Positions 5,778 to 5,904 of a stretch of DNA of 5,904 bases are shown here, one piece after another; the stretch's first letter is position 1; the number at the start of each line of letters is the position of its first letter. Below the pieces are notes generated by a model, which was not told the DNA's origin, searched no databases, and saw only the letters and a list, made by a program, of their open reading frames with translations. This stretch comes from Candidatus Stygibacter frigidus (GTDB taxonomy: Bacteria; Cloacimonadota; Cloacimonadia; Cloacimonadales; TCS61): NCBI GenBank assembly GCA_030765325.1, contig JAVCCT010000153.1, positions 1 to 5,904 on the forward strand, given 5' to 3'. The position numbers were made by a program, and so were the translations under genes.

Positions 5778-5904
5778 ATTTTAATCTTATAACTAATATT
5801 TCCGACTTGTCGTAAATGTAATAAATACAATAGCTTATATACTTAATGCGAAATTCCCAATGTTCTATAACTGAATGATATATAAGCATATAGATGATCC
5901 TGCT
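5767..5904 (-). CDS. Possible C-terminal end of an unrecognised convergent gene
   Basis: Reading the minus strand from the right edge, one frame stays open for 45 codons and stops with TAG at 5769-5767, overlapping the nadB 3' end by 11 bases. The predicted end is rich in Ile and Tyr and finishes with charged and hydrophobic alternation (YDKSEILVIRLKFIL). I do not recognise it. AT-rich DNA is rich in stop codons, so 45 open codons is somewhat unusual, but with several frames to choose from chance is a good explanation. The Ile and Tyr bias is also what random AT-rich sequence gives. Confidence 0.15.
   Translation of the reverse strand, partial: SRIIYMLIYHSVIEHWEFRIKYISYCIYYIYDKSEILVIRLKFIL
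5833..5887. repeat. 9-base AT-rich inverted repeat
   Basis: GCTTATATA at 5833-5841 is the exact reverse complement of TATATAAGC at 5879-5887, with 37 bases between the arms. The arms brace the promoter-like pair at 5843-5871. Seven of nine positions are A or T, so the pairing is weak and may be chance; an operator or a loose stem are the alternatives. Confidence 0.25.
5843..5871 (+). promoter_or_regulatory. Weak sigma70-like promoter candidate
   Basis: TTAATG at 5843-5848 (three of six matches to TTGACA) and TATAAC at 5866-5871 (five of six to TATAAT) are separated by 17 bases. It could drive a gene starting beyond the right edge. In sequence this AT-rich such matches arise often by chance. 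Confidence 0.2.

Larger units (their letters stand above)
5778..5904. other. AT-rich stretch after the operon, no assigned gene
   Basis: These 127 bases after the nadB stop are visibly more AT-rich than the genes. I see no GC-rich hairpin followed by a T-run, so no intrinsic terminator is called. The only plus-strand start near the edge is an ATG at 5894 with no ribosome binding site and only four codons visible. The stretch holds a weak promoter-like pair, a 9-base inverted repeat and a minus-strand open frame, all listed separately at low confidence. Confidence 0.6.

Noticed and set aside
5803..5812. CGAC-TT-GTCG palindrome as a terminator after nadB
   Set aside because: The loop would be only two bases (or the stem three base pairs), and no T-run follows.
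1..5904. Search for CRISPR arrays, tandem repeats, insertion sequence ends, tRNA genes or defence genes
   Set aside because: Nothing seen by eye; nearly all bases are accounted for by six housekeeping-type coding regions.

Overview
The window is a single, densely packed, plus-strand block of six genes from an AT-rich bacterial chromosome, followed by about 127 bases of AT-rich sequence with no clear gene. In order they are: the 3' two thirds of prfB (release factor 2, cut by the left edge), uppS (undecaprenyl diphosphate synthase), cdsA (phosphatidate cytidylyltransferase), an MltD-type lytic transglycosylase lipoprotein with two LysM repeats, rimI (ribosomal protein N-acetyltransferase family) and nadB (L-aspartate oxidase). 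Every junction overlaps: ATGA at prfB/uppS and rimI/nadB, TAATG at uppS/cdsA and cdsA/mltD, TGATG at mltD/rimI. There is no room for internal promoters or terminators between genes, so the block looks like one operon with translational coupling.

The lipoprotein murein hydrolase with a lipobox points to a diderm (Gram-negative-type) bacterium. Low GC, long runs of overlapping genes and housekeeping proteins that look diverged from the proteobacterial versions would fit a lineage outside the Proteobacteria, for example one of the Cloacimonadota/Fibrobacterota-Chlorobi-Bacteroidota neighbourhood. That placement is a guess; nothing in the window fixes the phylum.

Functionally, uppS and cdsA form a common bacterial pair: the lipid carrier for peptidoglycan synthesis and CDP-diacylglycerol for phospholipids. 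The transglycosylase next to them cleaves peptidoglycan, so the middle of the operon is an envelope-growth group. It is flanked by translation genes (prfB upstream, rimI downstream) and ends with the first enzyme of de novo NAD synthesis. nadA and nadC, the partners of nadB, are not in the window.

After nadB (5778-5904) I see no convincing intrinsic terminator. There is a weak promoter-like pair, a 9-base AT-rich inverted repeat, and a minus-strand frame that is open from the right edge to just inside the 3' end of nadB. All are low confidence. I found no CRISPR array, mobile element, tRNA, rRNA or defence system. This is essentially a housekeeping region; the points worth a second look are modest: the complete overlap chain, a changed CdsA signature, the start of rimI, and the right edge.
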